A stretch of 26,292 nt of DNA from contig JBKPFU010000090.1 of the NCBI GenBank assembly GCA_046728975.1, positions 1 to 26,292 on the forward strand, written 5' to 3'. Positions 1-6,827 of this stretch are shown here, piece after piece (the first letter of the stretch is position 1; every line of letters begins with the position of its first letter). The notes under the pieces were generated by a model that was not told the origin of the DNA, ran no database searches, and saw only the letters and a program-made list of their open reading frames with translations. The stretch comes from JBKPFU01 sp046728975 (GTDB lineage Bacteria > Actinomycetota > Thermoleophilia > Gaiellales > Gaiellaceae). A program made the position numbers and the translations under genes.

Positions 1-224
1 GCGATCCCGGTGTCCTGGCAGACGAGGTTCTTGTCGTCGTCCGCGATCTGCACGTTGCGGACGATCGTGTCCAGGACGCGCTGCCCAGGCACCGAGGTCT
101 CTCGCTCGCGCGCGTCGGCCAGCGCGTCGCGCAGGTCCTGCGGGATGTCCTTCAGCGCCCACACGTACAGGTGCGCCGCCGCGTCCTCGACGGCCTGCTG
201 AATGTCCGTCGTGACCGTGCTCAT
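1..224 (-). CDS. Class I fumarate hydratase / tartrate dehydratase-type protein, N-terminal part (cut by window edge)
   Basis: Only the first ~74 residues are visible; the gene runs off the left edge. They begin MSTVTTDIQQAVEDAA and reach a VCQDTGI motif. In class I (4Fe-4S) fumarases and L(+)-tartrate dehydratase alpha subunits, this CQDTG segment carries a cysteine that binds the iron-sulfur cluster. The family interconverts fumarate and malate, or dehydrates tartrate; some members act on mesaconate. Whether this is a full-length fumarase or a separate alpha subunit cannot be told. The ATG overlaps the stop of the upstream dehydrogenase gene in an ATGA (221-224), so the two are probably translationally coupled. 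The family call is strong because of the motif; the exact substrate is open. Confidence 0.8.
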   Translation of the reverse strand, partial: MSTVTTDIQQAVEDAAAHLYVWALKDIPQDLRDALADARERETSVPGQRVLDTIVRNVQIADDDKNLVCQDTGI

Positions 225-1051
225 GCCGACACCGCTCCCTCGATCTCTGCCCAGCGCTCCATAATCGTCTCGGGCGTGACGGGTTCGCGACCGAAGTCGA
301 CGTCGTCGCTCGACGTCCAGCGTGCGACGCTGAACTCGCCGCCGGCCGCCTCCAGCACGGTGCCCGAGAACGTGCAGCGGTTCGAGGCGAGGAAGACAAC
401 GCCGGGCACGACCTGCTCGGGCTCGAGCTCTCCCGGCTCGACCCGGCGACTGAGCATCCGAGTCGCCGCGGCCGGCGCAATCGCGTTGGCCAGGATCCCG
501 TGTGGCGCACCTTCGGCCGCCGTGACGAACATCAGCGCGACGTGGGCCATCTTTCCGGTCGCGTAGGCGGCGAGGCCCGGCCGCGTCCGCTCGACGGACA
601 TCGCCCGCCCCGAGGTCGTGAAGACAAACCTCCCGTAGCCCTGCTCCCTCATCGCGGGAAAGGCGAAGCGCGTGACGTGGAACGGCGCGTCGACGTTGAC
701 GCGGCGCATCGTCTCCCAGCTCGCCGCCGGCGCATCGAGCTCCTCCCAGACGAGAAGGCCGGCGTTGTGCACGACGACGTCGAGCCGCCCGAACCGCTCG
801 AGCGCAAACTCGACCGTTCGGCGGCAGCCGTCCTCAGTCTCGAGGTTCTCGACGCAGGCGACGCCTGTGATCTCCCGCGCGATGTCTTCCGCAAGGGTCG
901 GGTCGCCGCCGCTGCCGTCCAGCTCGACGCCCGCGTCATGCACGACCATGGAGGCGCCGCGGGCCGCGAACGCGCGGGCGTACGCCGCACCCAGGCCGCG
1001 GCCGCTGCCCGTCACCAGCACGACCTGATCGTCGAAGCGGATCTCACTCAT
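221..1051 (-). CDS. Short-chain dehydrogenase/reductase (SDR)
   Basis: 276 residues from the chosen ATG at 1051. This start overlaps the stop of the upstream flavoprotein gene in an ATGA (1048-1051); the frame is open further upstream, but that part lies inside the flavoprotein gene. Classical SDR features are all present: the nucleotide-binding TGSGRGLG (residues ~14-21), HNAG (~95-98) in place of NNAG, the catalytic Ser (~147), and YATGK with catalytic Tyr ~163 and Lys ~167. The cofactor loop after the second strand (VVHDAGVELDGSGGD) resembles SDRs of the multifunctional hydroxyacyl-CoA dehydrogenase type. It likely oxidises or reduces a hydroxy/keto substrate with NAD(P). It sits in an operon with a fumarate-reductase-like flavoprotein and a class I fumarase, so a dicarboxylate or acyl-CoA-related substrate is plausible but unproven. 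Confidence 0.85.
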   Translation of the reverse strand: MSEIRFDDQVVLVTGSGRGLGAAYARAFAARGASMVVHDAGVELDGSGGDPTLAEDIAREITGVACVENLETEDGCRRTVEFALERFGRLDVVVHNAGLLVWEELDAPAASWETMRRVNVDAPFHVTRFAFPAMREQGYGRFVFTTSGRAMSVERTRPGLAAYATGKMAHVALMFVTAAEGAPHGILANAIAPAAATRMLSRRVEPGELEPEQVVPGVVFLASNRCTFSGTVLEAAGGEFSVARWTSSDDVDFGREPVTPETIMERWAEIEGAVSA

Positions 1052-2229
1052 CCCTTTGCCTTCTCCGCGGCAGCCTTGCCGGCGCGCCGGCCGAACACCG
1101 TGCACTCCAGCAGTGAGTTGCCCATCATCCGGTTGCGCCCGTGCGTGCCGCCGGCGATCTCACCGCAGGCGTAGACGCCTTCGAGCGTCGTCTGTCCGTG
1201 CTCGTCGATCACCAGGCCGCCATTCTGGTAGTGGAGCACCGGGTAGGTGAGGATCGGCTCCTTCAGCGGGTCGATGCCTCCGCCGCGGTACCGCCGCAGC
1301 ATGTACGGAAGCGAGACCTGGGCGTCGGGCTCCGGGATTTGCGTCGTATCGAGGTAGACTGCGGGTCGCCCGTCCGGGGTCTCGACGCCGCGGCCGGCGG
1401 CGACCTCGTCGAAGATCGCCTGCGAGACCTCGTCGCGCGGCCCCAGCGGATCGGTGAACTCCTCGCGCTCGGCATTCAGCAGCGTCGCACCGTAAGCCCT
1501 TGTCGTCTCGGGGATCGAGTACCCCTGCATGTTCGGCGGCCACGCACCGCCGTTCGGGTGGTACTGGAGCGCGTCGAGGTCGCGCGCCTCCGCGCCGAGG
1601 TCGAGAGCGAGGCGCGTCACCTCGCCCGTTGCGCCCGGATGGTTGGTGGAGAGCTCGCCGCGCTCCTCGGCCTCGCGGTAGCAACGACCGCCGGCTGCGA
1701 GCACCACGGTGGCCGCGTCGATCACGTGCTCGCCGCACCGCGCACGCCAGCCGTTCGCCGTCGGCTCGAGCATCTCCAGGGGCGAGCGCGGGAACAGCTC
1801 CACGCTCGATGCCTCGACCTGTTTCCGCAGGGCCTTGGTGATCGCGTGCCCCGTCCTGTCGCCGACCTGCAGCAGGCGCTTGCGGCTCGCACCGCCACAC
1901 CTCGCAAGGCGGTAGCCGCCATTCTCGCGTGTGAACTCGACGCCAACCTCCTCGAGCCAGTGGATGGCGGCAGGAGCTTCACTGGTCAAGACCTCGACGA
2001 GCCGCCGGTCCGCCGTCTCGTGCGAGCTCTTCCAGACGTCCTCGGCGTGGAGCTCGGACGAATCGTCCTCGCCGAAGGCAGCCTGGATCCCTCCCTGCGC
2101 CTTCGCGGAGTTGCACGACTGCGGGGCCGCCTTCGCGGCCAGCGCAACGCGAGCGCCGGCCCGTTCCGCCGAGACGGCGGCAGCGAGGCCGGACGCACCG
2201 CTACCGACGACGAGGACGTCGAAGCGCAC
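1048..2229 (-). CDS. FAD-dependent fumarate reductase/succinate dehydrogenase-type flavoprotein (soluble, noncovalent FAD predicted)
   Basis: 393 residues with a GTG start. The N-terminal Rossmann motif VVGSGASG (~7-14) binds FAD. AQGGI (~44-48), QYHPNG (~222-227), LGPRDEVSQAI (~262-272) and HYQNGG (~333-338) match the FrdA/SdhA/NadB family. Arg ~265 is where the catalytic proton-shuttle Arg of FrdA lies. Two differences stand out. The residue that is the FAD-linking His in SdhA/FrdA is Asn (~40), so FAD should be bound noncovalently, as in L-aspartate oxidase. The protein also stops after the second FAD segment (GNSLLECTVFG), lacking the ~150-200-residue C-terminal domain of SdhA. No iron-sulfur or membrane subunit is adjacent. 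It leads the operon with the SDR and class I fumarase. It could reduce fumarate or oxidise a succinate analogue; the substrate is not determinable here. Confidence 0.8.
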   Translation of the reverse strand: MRFDVLVVGSGASGLAAAVSAERAGARVALAAKAAPQSCNSAKAQGGIQAAFGEDDSSELHAEDVWKSSHETADRRLVEVLTSEAPAAIHWLEEVGVEFTRENGGYRLARCGGASRKRLLQVGDRTGHAITKALRKQVEASSVELFPRSPLEMLEPTANGWRARCGEHVIDAATVVLAAGGRCYREAEERGELSTNHPGATGEVTRLALDLGAEARDLDALQYHPNGGAWPPNMQGYSIPETTRAYGATLLNAEREEFTDPLGPRDEVSQAIFDEVAAGRGVETPDGRPAVYLDTTQIPEPDAQVSLPYMLRRYRGGGIDPLKEPILTYPVLHYQNGGLVIDEHGQTTLEGVYACGEIAGGTHGRNRMMGNSLLECTVFGRRAGKAAAEKAKG

Positions 2230-2260
2230 GGGCTGAGCTTAGCACCGTTCCTTAATCCTT

Positions 2261-2288
2261 TTTATAAAGAGAACTTATCGTTGCTCAA
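2261..2288 (-). promoter_or_regulatory. Sigma-A-like promoter for the flavoprotein-SDR-fumarase operon
   Basis: Reading the minus strand, TTGAGC (2283-2288) and TATAAA (2261-2266) are separated by 16 bases in an AT-rich stretch unusual for this window. Transcription would start about 25 bases before the GTG at 2229. The TTTATAAA core is nearly self-complementary. On the plus strand, TTAGCA (2239-2244) and TATAAA (2263-2268) could serve the divergent gene at 2320 from the same core. Confidence 0.5.
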
Positions 2289-2319
2289 GACGCCTGCAAG
2301 CGGCGCCGATTTATTGTCC

Positions 2320-2664
2320 ATGCGGTTTCTCGGGGTCTCCTCGCTCCTCGTCACGCTCTGTGTCGCCACCTATCTCGGCGCCGCACAGCTGCGCAACGTG
2401 ACCGGCGAGGTCGGCCCGCAGGGAGGCGGCGCGCGCGGGGATGCCGAGATCGCAGGCGCCACCTTCGTCGCCAGGCGGGCGGACACCCTGCTCGACGTCC
2501 ACCGCGCGCAGGCCGGCACCTACGTCGGTGGGAGCGTCGACGAGGTAGAGGGCGTGGAGCTCGTCCGCGCGGATGCCACGTCCTACTGCTTGAAGATCCA
2601 CGGACACGGCGGCGACCTGTACGAGCTCGGCCCCGGCGGCGACGTCTCGACCACTCCCTGCTGA
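2320..2664 (+). CDS. Small exported, pilin-like hypothetical protein
   Basis: 114 residues. The N-terminus (MRFLGVSSLLVTLCVATYLGAA) is one hydrophobic segment that would act as a signal or membrane anchor, followed by a Gly-rich linker and a small periplasm-facing domain. The end contains RADATSYCLKI ... YELGPGG ... TTPC. Two cysteines about 25 residues apart close the C-terminus, like the disulfide-bounded loop of type IV pilin-like proteins. The classical prepilin peptidase motif (GFTLIE) is absent, so a true pilin role is uncertain. I start at the ATG at 2320, where the hydrophobic segment begins; the open frame upstream is antisense to the flavoprotein gene. It is divergent from the flavoprotein operon and lies 16 bases before a methyltransferase gene, so the two may be cotranscribed. 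Confidence 0.55.
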   Translation: MRFLGVSSLLVTLCVATYLGAAQLRNVTGEVGPQGGGARGDAEIAGATFVARRADTLLDVHRAQAGTYVGGSVDEVEGVELVRADATSYCLKIHGHGGDLYELGPGGDVSTTPC

Positions 2665-2680
2665 GACTATCCTCGCCGCC

Positions 2681-3535
2681 GTGAGGTGGTTGGCCAAGGC
2701 GGCGGTTCAGAAGGCGATCGGGCACCTGCCGCAGGGCGAGCGGCTCAACTACGTCTTCCAGCGGCGCGTCCTCCGCAACCTGCCTTCATCCGATGCCGCG
2801 TTCGCCCGCAAGGTCGAGCGAGCCGAGCATCACCTGGCCGCCCTGGATGAGCATGGCCCTCGGCGCCCGCGGAACGAGCTGGTCTTCTACGAGTTCGGCG
2901 CGGGCTGGGACTTGATCGTCCCGCTCACCTACTTCAAGCACGGGATCCGGCGGCAGATCCTCGTCGACATCCGGCCGAGCGTCAGGCTCGACCTCGTCGC
3001 CGACACCGCGCGCCGACTCGGCCTCGATCCTCCGCGCGATCTGGCCGAGGTCGGGATCGAATACCTCGCCCCGCGCGACGCGCGCGACACCGGCCTCCCG
3101 CCCACATCGGTGGACTTCATCTCGAGCACCGACACGTGCGAGCACATCCCGCCCGACGACCTGAGCCGCATCTTCGTGGAGTGCCGGCGGCTGCTCCGCC
3201 CCGACGGAATCTTCAGCTGCCGCATCGATATGCAGGACCACTACTCGTACTTCGACCCGTCCGTCTCGCGGTACAACTTCCTCCGGTTCTCCGAGCAGAC
3301 GTGGCGGCTGGTCAACTCACCGATCCACTTCCAGAACCGATTGCGGCGAAACGACTACCTCGCTCTGCTCGACGAGGCGGGGCTCGAAGTCGTGCAGGAG
3401 CGACCGTCGCGCCCGAGCGAGGACGACCTCGCGCTTCTCCGGCAGCTCGAGCTCGCCGAGCGGTTTCGGAACGGCTACCCGCTGGACGAGCTGGGCGTGA
3501 AGACGCTCGCCTTCGTCGCCCGGCCGCGTCAGTAG
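2681..3535 (+). CDS. Class I SAM-dependent methyltransferase
   Basis: 284 residues with a GTG start. Motif I is degenerate but recognisable (EFGAGWD, ~71-77), followed by LVDIR (~94-98) as the ribose-binding acidic strand end, and STDTCEHIPPDDL (~148-160) and RRLLRPDGIF typical of the Methyltransf_11 group. The last third is rich in aromatic and charged residues and probably forms the acceptor site. The acceptor is unknown. Related enzymes occur in polysaccharide clusters where they methylate sugars, and the EPS genes downstream make that possible. Its 3' end overlaps the convergent alcohol-dehydrogenase-family gene by 7 bases. Confidence 0.75.
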   Translation: MRWLAKAAVQKAIGHLPQGERLNYVFQRRVLRNLPSSDAAFARKVERAEHHLAALDEHGPRRPRNELVFYEFGAGWDLIVPLTYFKHGIRRQILVDIRPSVRLDLVADTARRLGLDPPRDLAEVGIEYLAPRDARDTGLPPTSVDFISSTDTCEHIPPDDLSRIFVECRRLLRPDGIFSCRIDMQDHYSYFDPSVSRYNFLRFSEQTWRLVNSPIHFQNRLRRNDYLALLDEAGLEVVQERPSRPSEDDLALLRQLELAERFRNGYPLDELGVKTLAFVARPRQ

Positions 3536-4491
3536 ATCGCGCGAAAGAGCTGCTCGATCTCGGCCGGCGAGGCCGGGCGCGGGTTCGCGAGCGCACCGGG
3601 ACGGACAGCGGTCGCCTCTGCGACCTCTCCGAGCTCGTCGCCGGGCACGCCCAGGTCGCGCAGGCGCGCGAACCCGCCCATGCGTGCGAGCTCCGCGGAC
3701 CGACCGATCGGATCATCCGTGCCCATAGCGCGCCCCAGAGCGCCGAGCTCACGGGCCGCGACCGGCTCGTTGAACCGAAGCGCGGGAGGAAGGCAGAGCG
3801 CGTTGGCAGCGCCGTGGGGCACGCCGTAGCGGCCGCCGACCGCCTGTGCCATCGCGTGACCGAGCCCCAGCCCGGCGGCGGCGAGCGCACCCCCCGCGTG
3901 CATCGCGCCCTCGAGCAGCCCGGCCCTCGCCTCGCGGTCGTGACCGTTCTCGAGGACGGCCGGCAGATGCTCGTCGATCAATGCCGCGCCCTCGAGCGCA
4001 TGGCGGTCGCCGACTTCGTTGCGACCTTTCACGTACAGCGCCTCCGCACAGTGGGCAAGCGCGTTCATCGCCGTGCCGCCGCTCTCGCGGCGCGGCAGGT
4101 CGAAGGTCAGCTCCGGCTCGTAGACGGTGCCCGCGAGCCTCGCGCCGCCACCGCCGCCCCTCATTCGGCGATCGGGATCGCGCACGCCGAAGAACGTCGT
4201 CCACTCGGCGCCGGAATAGGTCGTCGGGACCGAAACCAGCTGCAGCCTCGTCGTCGCCGAGACGGCCTTGCCGAGATCGATCGCGCTGCCGCCCCCGACG
4301 GCGAGCAGGCCGTCGGCGCCGGCACCCGCCACCTCCCTCCCGATCGCGTCGATCCGCTCCGTCGGCACCTCGCTCCACCGGCCGACCGCGTCAAAGCCCT
4401 GCCAGCGCTCGCTCGCGATCAGGAAGGGGCGCTCGATACCGAGCTCGTCCAGCAGCGGCTTCAGCTGGTCGAGCCCCCAGCGGACGATCAC
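3529..4491 (-). CDS. Maleylacetate reductase-like protein (iron-containing alcohol dehydrogenase family)
   Basis: 320 residues with a GTG start, slightly shorter than the usual ~350. Nucleotide-binding GGGSAID (~66-72) and PTTYSG (~89-94) are typical. At the metal site of Fe-ADHs the first ligand Asp is replaced by Asn (AMNALAH, N~143, H~147), while the later histidines in GLGHAMAQAVGG (H~212) and VPHG (H~226) remain. The Asn and the string NALAHCAEALY are characteristic of maleylacetate reductases, which reduce maleylacetate to 3-oxoadipate at the end of chlorocatechol or hydroxyquinol breakdown. No ring-cleavage dioxygenase is in the window, so the pathway is not confirmed. The GTG overlaps the LysR stop as GTGA (4488-4491), implying coupled expression. 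Confidence 0.75.
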   Translation of the reverse strand: MIVRWGLDQLKPLLDELGIERPFLIASERWQGFDAVGRWSEVPTERIDAIGREVAGAGADGLLAVGGGSAIDLGKAVSATTRLQLVSVPTTYSGAEWTTFFGVRDPDRRMRGGGGGARLAGTVYEPELTFDLPRRESGGTAMNALAHCAEALYVKGRNEVGDRHALEGAALIDEHLPAVLENGHDREARAGLLEGAMHAGGALAAAGLGLGHAMAQAVGGRYGVPHGAANALCLPPALRFNEPVAARELGALGRAMGTDDPIGRSAELARMGGFARLRDLGVPGDELGEVAEATAVRPGALANPRPASPAEIEQLFRAIY

Positions 4492-5381
4492 GACGTCAGG
4501 CGCAGGCGCGCGAACTCGACGAATGCCTGCGCGACGCGGGTCGGTGAGCGGCCCGCGCCCCGGACGAGGGAGATCTCGCGCGAGGGCTCGAGGCGTTCGA
4601 CCCGCGCCTCGGCGAGCGTCCCGGCCGCGAGCTCGCCCTCGACCGCGGTCTTCGAGATGAACGTCACGCCGTAGCCGGCCTCGACCGCGCTCTTCACCGA
4701 CTCCTGCAGGCCGAGCTCGAGCCGGACGTCGAGATCACGTAGCCGCGTCCCCGCCTCGCGCAGCTCGTCCTCGATCACCTGCCTCACGCCGGCGCCCTCC
4801 TGCATCACGATCAGCGGCTCTCCGCGGAGCTCGTCGAGGCTGACCGCGCGGCCGGCGAACCGATGGTCGGGCGGGCAAACCAGAACGACCTCGTCGCGGA
4901 AGAACGGCTCGTACTCGACCGAGCGGTGACGGCGCGCCGCGCCGACGACGCCGAGCTCGAGCTCCCGGTCTGCGACGCGGTCGACGACCGTCTGGGTGTC
5001 CGAAACCTCGAGGTGGACCACGACCTCCGGGTGCTCGCGCTGGAACTCGCACAGGAGCACCGGCACAACCGTGCCGCCCGGCCCCGTTGAGGCGCCGATC
5101 TCGAGCGCGCCCCGAAGGGCCTCGTCCTCCTCGGCCACGTCCTCGAGCAGCTGCTCCTCGAGGGCCAGCAGCCGCTGCGCGCCGCGGTAGAGACGAAGCC
5201 CAGCCTCGGTCGGCTCGACGCGGCGCCCCGAGCGGTCGAGCAGCTTCTGCCCGAGGCGTTTCTCGAGCGAGCGGACCTGGAGGCTGACCGCGGGCTGCGT
5301 CACGCCAAGCCGCTCGGCGGCCTGCGAGAAGCTCTTGCGTTCGACGACGGCGACGAACGCGGCCAACTGCCGCGTATCCAT
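4488..5381 (-). CDS. LysR-family transcriptional regulator
   Basis: 297 residues from the ATG at 5381; a TTG two codons upstream is a less likely start. The N-terminal winged helix-turn-helix (~1-60) carries the LysR signature AFVAVVERKSFSQAAERLGVT followed by QPAVS. A linker helix and a two-lobed periplasmic-binding-like effector domain follow (from ~90), including CPPDHRFAG and ESVKSAVEAGYGVTFIS. It sits directly upstream of, and coupled to, the maleylacetate-reductase-like gene. That is unusual, since LysR genes are more often divergent from their targets. It probably regulates its own operon in response to an aromatic or organic-acid effector. The imperfect palindrome across its start codon is a candidate autoregulatory site. 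Confidence 0.92.
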   Translation of the reverse strand: MDTRQLAAFVAVVERKSFSQAAERLGVTQPAVSLQVRSLEKRLGQKLLDRSGRRVEPTEAGLRLYRGAQRLLALEEQLLEDVAEEDEALRGALEIGASTGPGGTVVPVLLCEFQREHPEVVVHLEVSDTQTVVDRVADRELELGVVGAARRHRSVEYEPFFRDEVVLVCPPDHRFAGRAVSLDELRGEPLIVMQEGAGVRQVIEDELREAGTRLRDLDVRLELGLQESVKSAVEAGYGVTFISKTAVEGELAAGTLAEARVERLEPSREISLVRGAGRSPTRVAQAFVEFARLRLTS

Positions 5382-5402
5382 AAGCAATGATTATGCCTAT
5401 GG
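5378..5402. promoter_or_regulatory. Imperfect palindrome over the LysR start, candidate LysR operator
   Basis: The arms CCATA (5378-5382) and TATGG (5398-5402) plus inner GCA (5384-5386) and TGC (5394-5396) form a 25-base dyad with 16 matching positions. It lies in the AT-rich 42-base gap before the LysR gene and includes its ATG. On the minus strand it also holds CATAAT (5391-5396), a possible -10 box only 8 bases before the ATG, so the transcript could be nearly leaderless. Binding here would give autorepression. The assignment rests only on symmetry and position. Confidence 0.35.
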
Positions 5403-5423
5403 TTACGAGCTATTCGCGTCGGG

Positions 5424-6827
5424 CTACCGCCCGGGGCGGACGAACAGCGACGAGAACGTCTTCGCGCAGATCGCGAAGTCCAGCATCAAGGTCCGGTGCC
5501 GGAGGTACCAGAGGTCGTACGAGAGCTTGTCGGCGGCCGTGTCGCAATCCCACGCGTAGTCGCAGCGGACCTGAGCCCATCCGGTGATGCCCGGCTTGAC
5601 CATGAGCCGACGCGTAAAGAACGGCACCGCCTGTTCCAGCATCGGCACGAACTCGGGCCGCTCGGGCCGCGGCCCCACGATCGACATGTCGCCCTTGACC
5701 ACGTCCCAAAGCTGCGGCAGCTCGTCGAGGTGGGTCTTGCGCAGGATCCGGCCGACCACCGTCACGCGCGGGTCGCGCTCTGCCGCGAAGACGGGCGCGC
5801 CTCCCGCCTCGGCGTCGGCGCGCATCGTCCGGAACTTGTACATCGTGAAGAGCTTGCCCCCCTCGCCGACTCGCGTCTGCCGGTAGATCACCGGCCCCGG
5901 CGTCATCCGCACGAGAAGCGTGATCAGCACGAAGAGCGGCGCCGTGAGCGCAAGCCAAACGGAGGCCACAATGATGTCGAACATCCGCTTCGCCGACCGC
6001 GTGTACGGCCGGTGCCGCAGGTGGAGCATGCTCACGAACCACGTCGCAGTGACGTGCGGAAGCGGGACGCGGCCGAATGCGTGCTCGAAGAAATGCGTGA
6101 CGCCGACGACCTTGAATCCGTCGGACCGAACGTCGAGCAGGCGGTTGACGGCGGTTTCGCTCCTGTCGCCGTCGGCTAGCACGATCAAGTCCGGTTGCTC
6201 GGCTTCCACGATCTCGGAGAGATCGCCGGCAGCACCGAGCAGCGGCGCCCCCGAGGCGGGCGCCGGGCCGTTCTCGCTCTCCCCCCGGACCAGCCCGACC
6301 ACCCTGAACGGAGCGTCCTTGTCGACCTCGACCGCTTCGATCACTGCGGCCGCGCATTCACCGGTTCCGACGATGAGAACCCGCCGCTTCCCGATTAGAC
6401 GTTGCGCACCCAGCTCCCACACCGTCGAGAGGGCGAGGATCAATGCGGCGGCGGCGAGAAGGGTCGATGCGGGCAACGACGCTTCCGGAAACCAGAAGTT
6501 GAGCGCCGAGACGGCCGCGAGGCCCATCAGCGTCCCTGCCGTGGCCCGCACCGGAATCCCGAGGGCGAAGTGCACCGCAGCGAAGGCTCGACGCAGCGCG
6601 AAGAACCACACGGCTCCGTAGAGCGCGGGTACGGCGAGGGCGAGCCCAAGCGGGGAGAGGTGTCCGATCGACAGCACGTAGACCGGCAGCAGGACCGCGA
6701 GCGCGTAGCCCATCTCCCGTACCCACGTGGAGTTCCGGGCCAGGAAGCGGCCAACAGGCAGGAACGCGTCGCGGGCAAAGCGGCGGCCGTCGAGCCGCTC
6801 GTGATGAACGAGGGTGCGGCTCGTCAT
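5424..6827 (-). CDS. Polyprenyl-phosphate sugar-1-phosphate transferase (exopolysaccharide priming enzyme)
   Basis: 467 residues. Residues ~35-135 form four to five hydrophobic segments. A Rossmann-like cytoplasmic domain follows (VLIVGTGECAA, ~150-160), and from ~278 the bacterial sugar transferase domain: SAKRMFDIIVA, the membrane re-entrant hydrophobic stretch, TMYKFRTM (~328-335), HLDELPQLW with the catalytic Asp-Glu pair (~368-369), and GDMSIVGPRP (~379-388). This is the WbaP/WcaJ architecture. Such enzymes move a hexose-1-phosphate from a nucleotide sugar to undecaprenyl phosphate on the cytoplasmic side, starting each repeat unit. The sugar cannot be read from sequence. Its ATG overlaps the stop of the Ala/Pro-rich secreted protein gene (ATGA, 6824-6827), so the two are coexpressed. 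Confidence 0.92.
   Translation of the reverse strand: MTSRTLVHHERLDGRRFARDAFLPVGRFLARNSTWVREMGYALAVLLPVYVLSIGHLSPLGLALAVPALYGAVWFFALRRAFAAVHFALGIPVRATAGTLMGLAAVSALNFWFPEASLPASTLLAAAALILALSTVWELGAQRLIGKRRVLIVGTGECAAAVIEAVEVDKDAPFRVVGLVRGESENGPAPASGAPLLGAAGDLSEIVEAEQPDLIVLADGDRSETAVNRLLDVRSDGFKVVGVTHFFEHAFGRVPLPHVTATWFVSMLHLRHRPYTRSAKRMFDIIVASVWLALTAPLFVLITLLVRMTPGPVIYRQTRVGEGGKLFTMYKFRTMRADAEAGGAPVFAAERDPRVTVVGRILRKTHLDELPQLWDVVKGDMSIVGPRPERPEFVPMLEQAVPFFTRRLMVKPGITGWAQVRCDYAWDCDTAADKLSYDLWYLRHRTLMLDFAICAKTFSSLFVRPGR

Noticed and set aside
3136..4674. Long plus-strand open frame across the methyltransferase end and the reductase gene
   Set aside because: It overlaps three well-supported genes in other frames and has shadow-like Arg/Ala composition.
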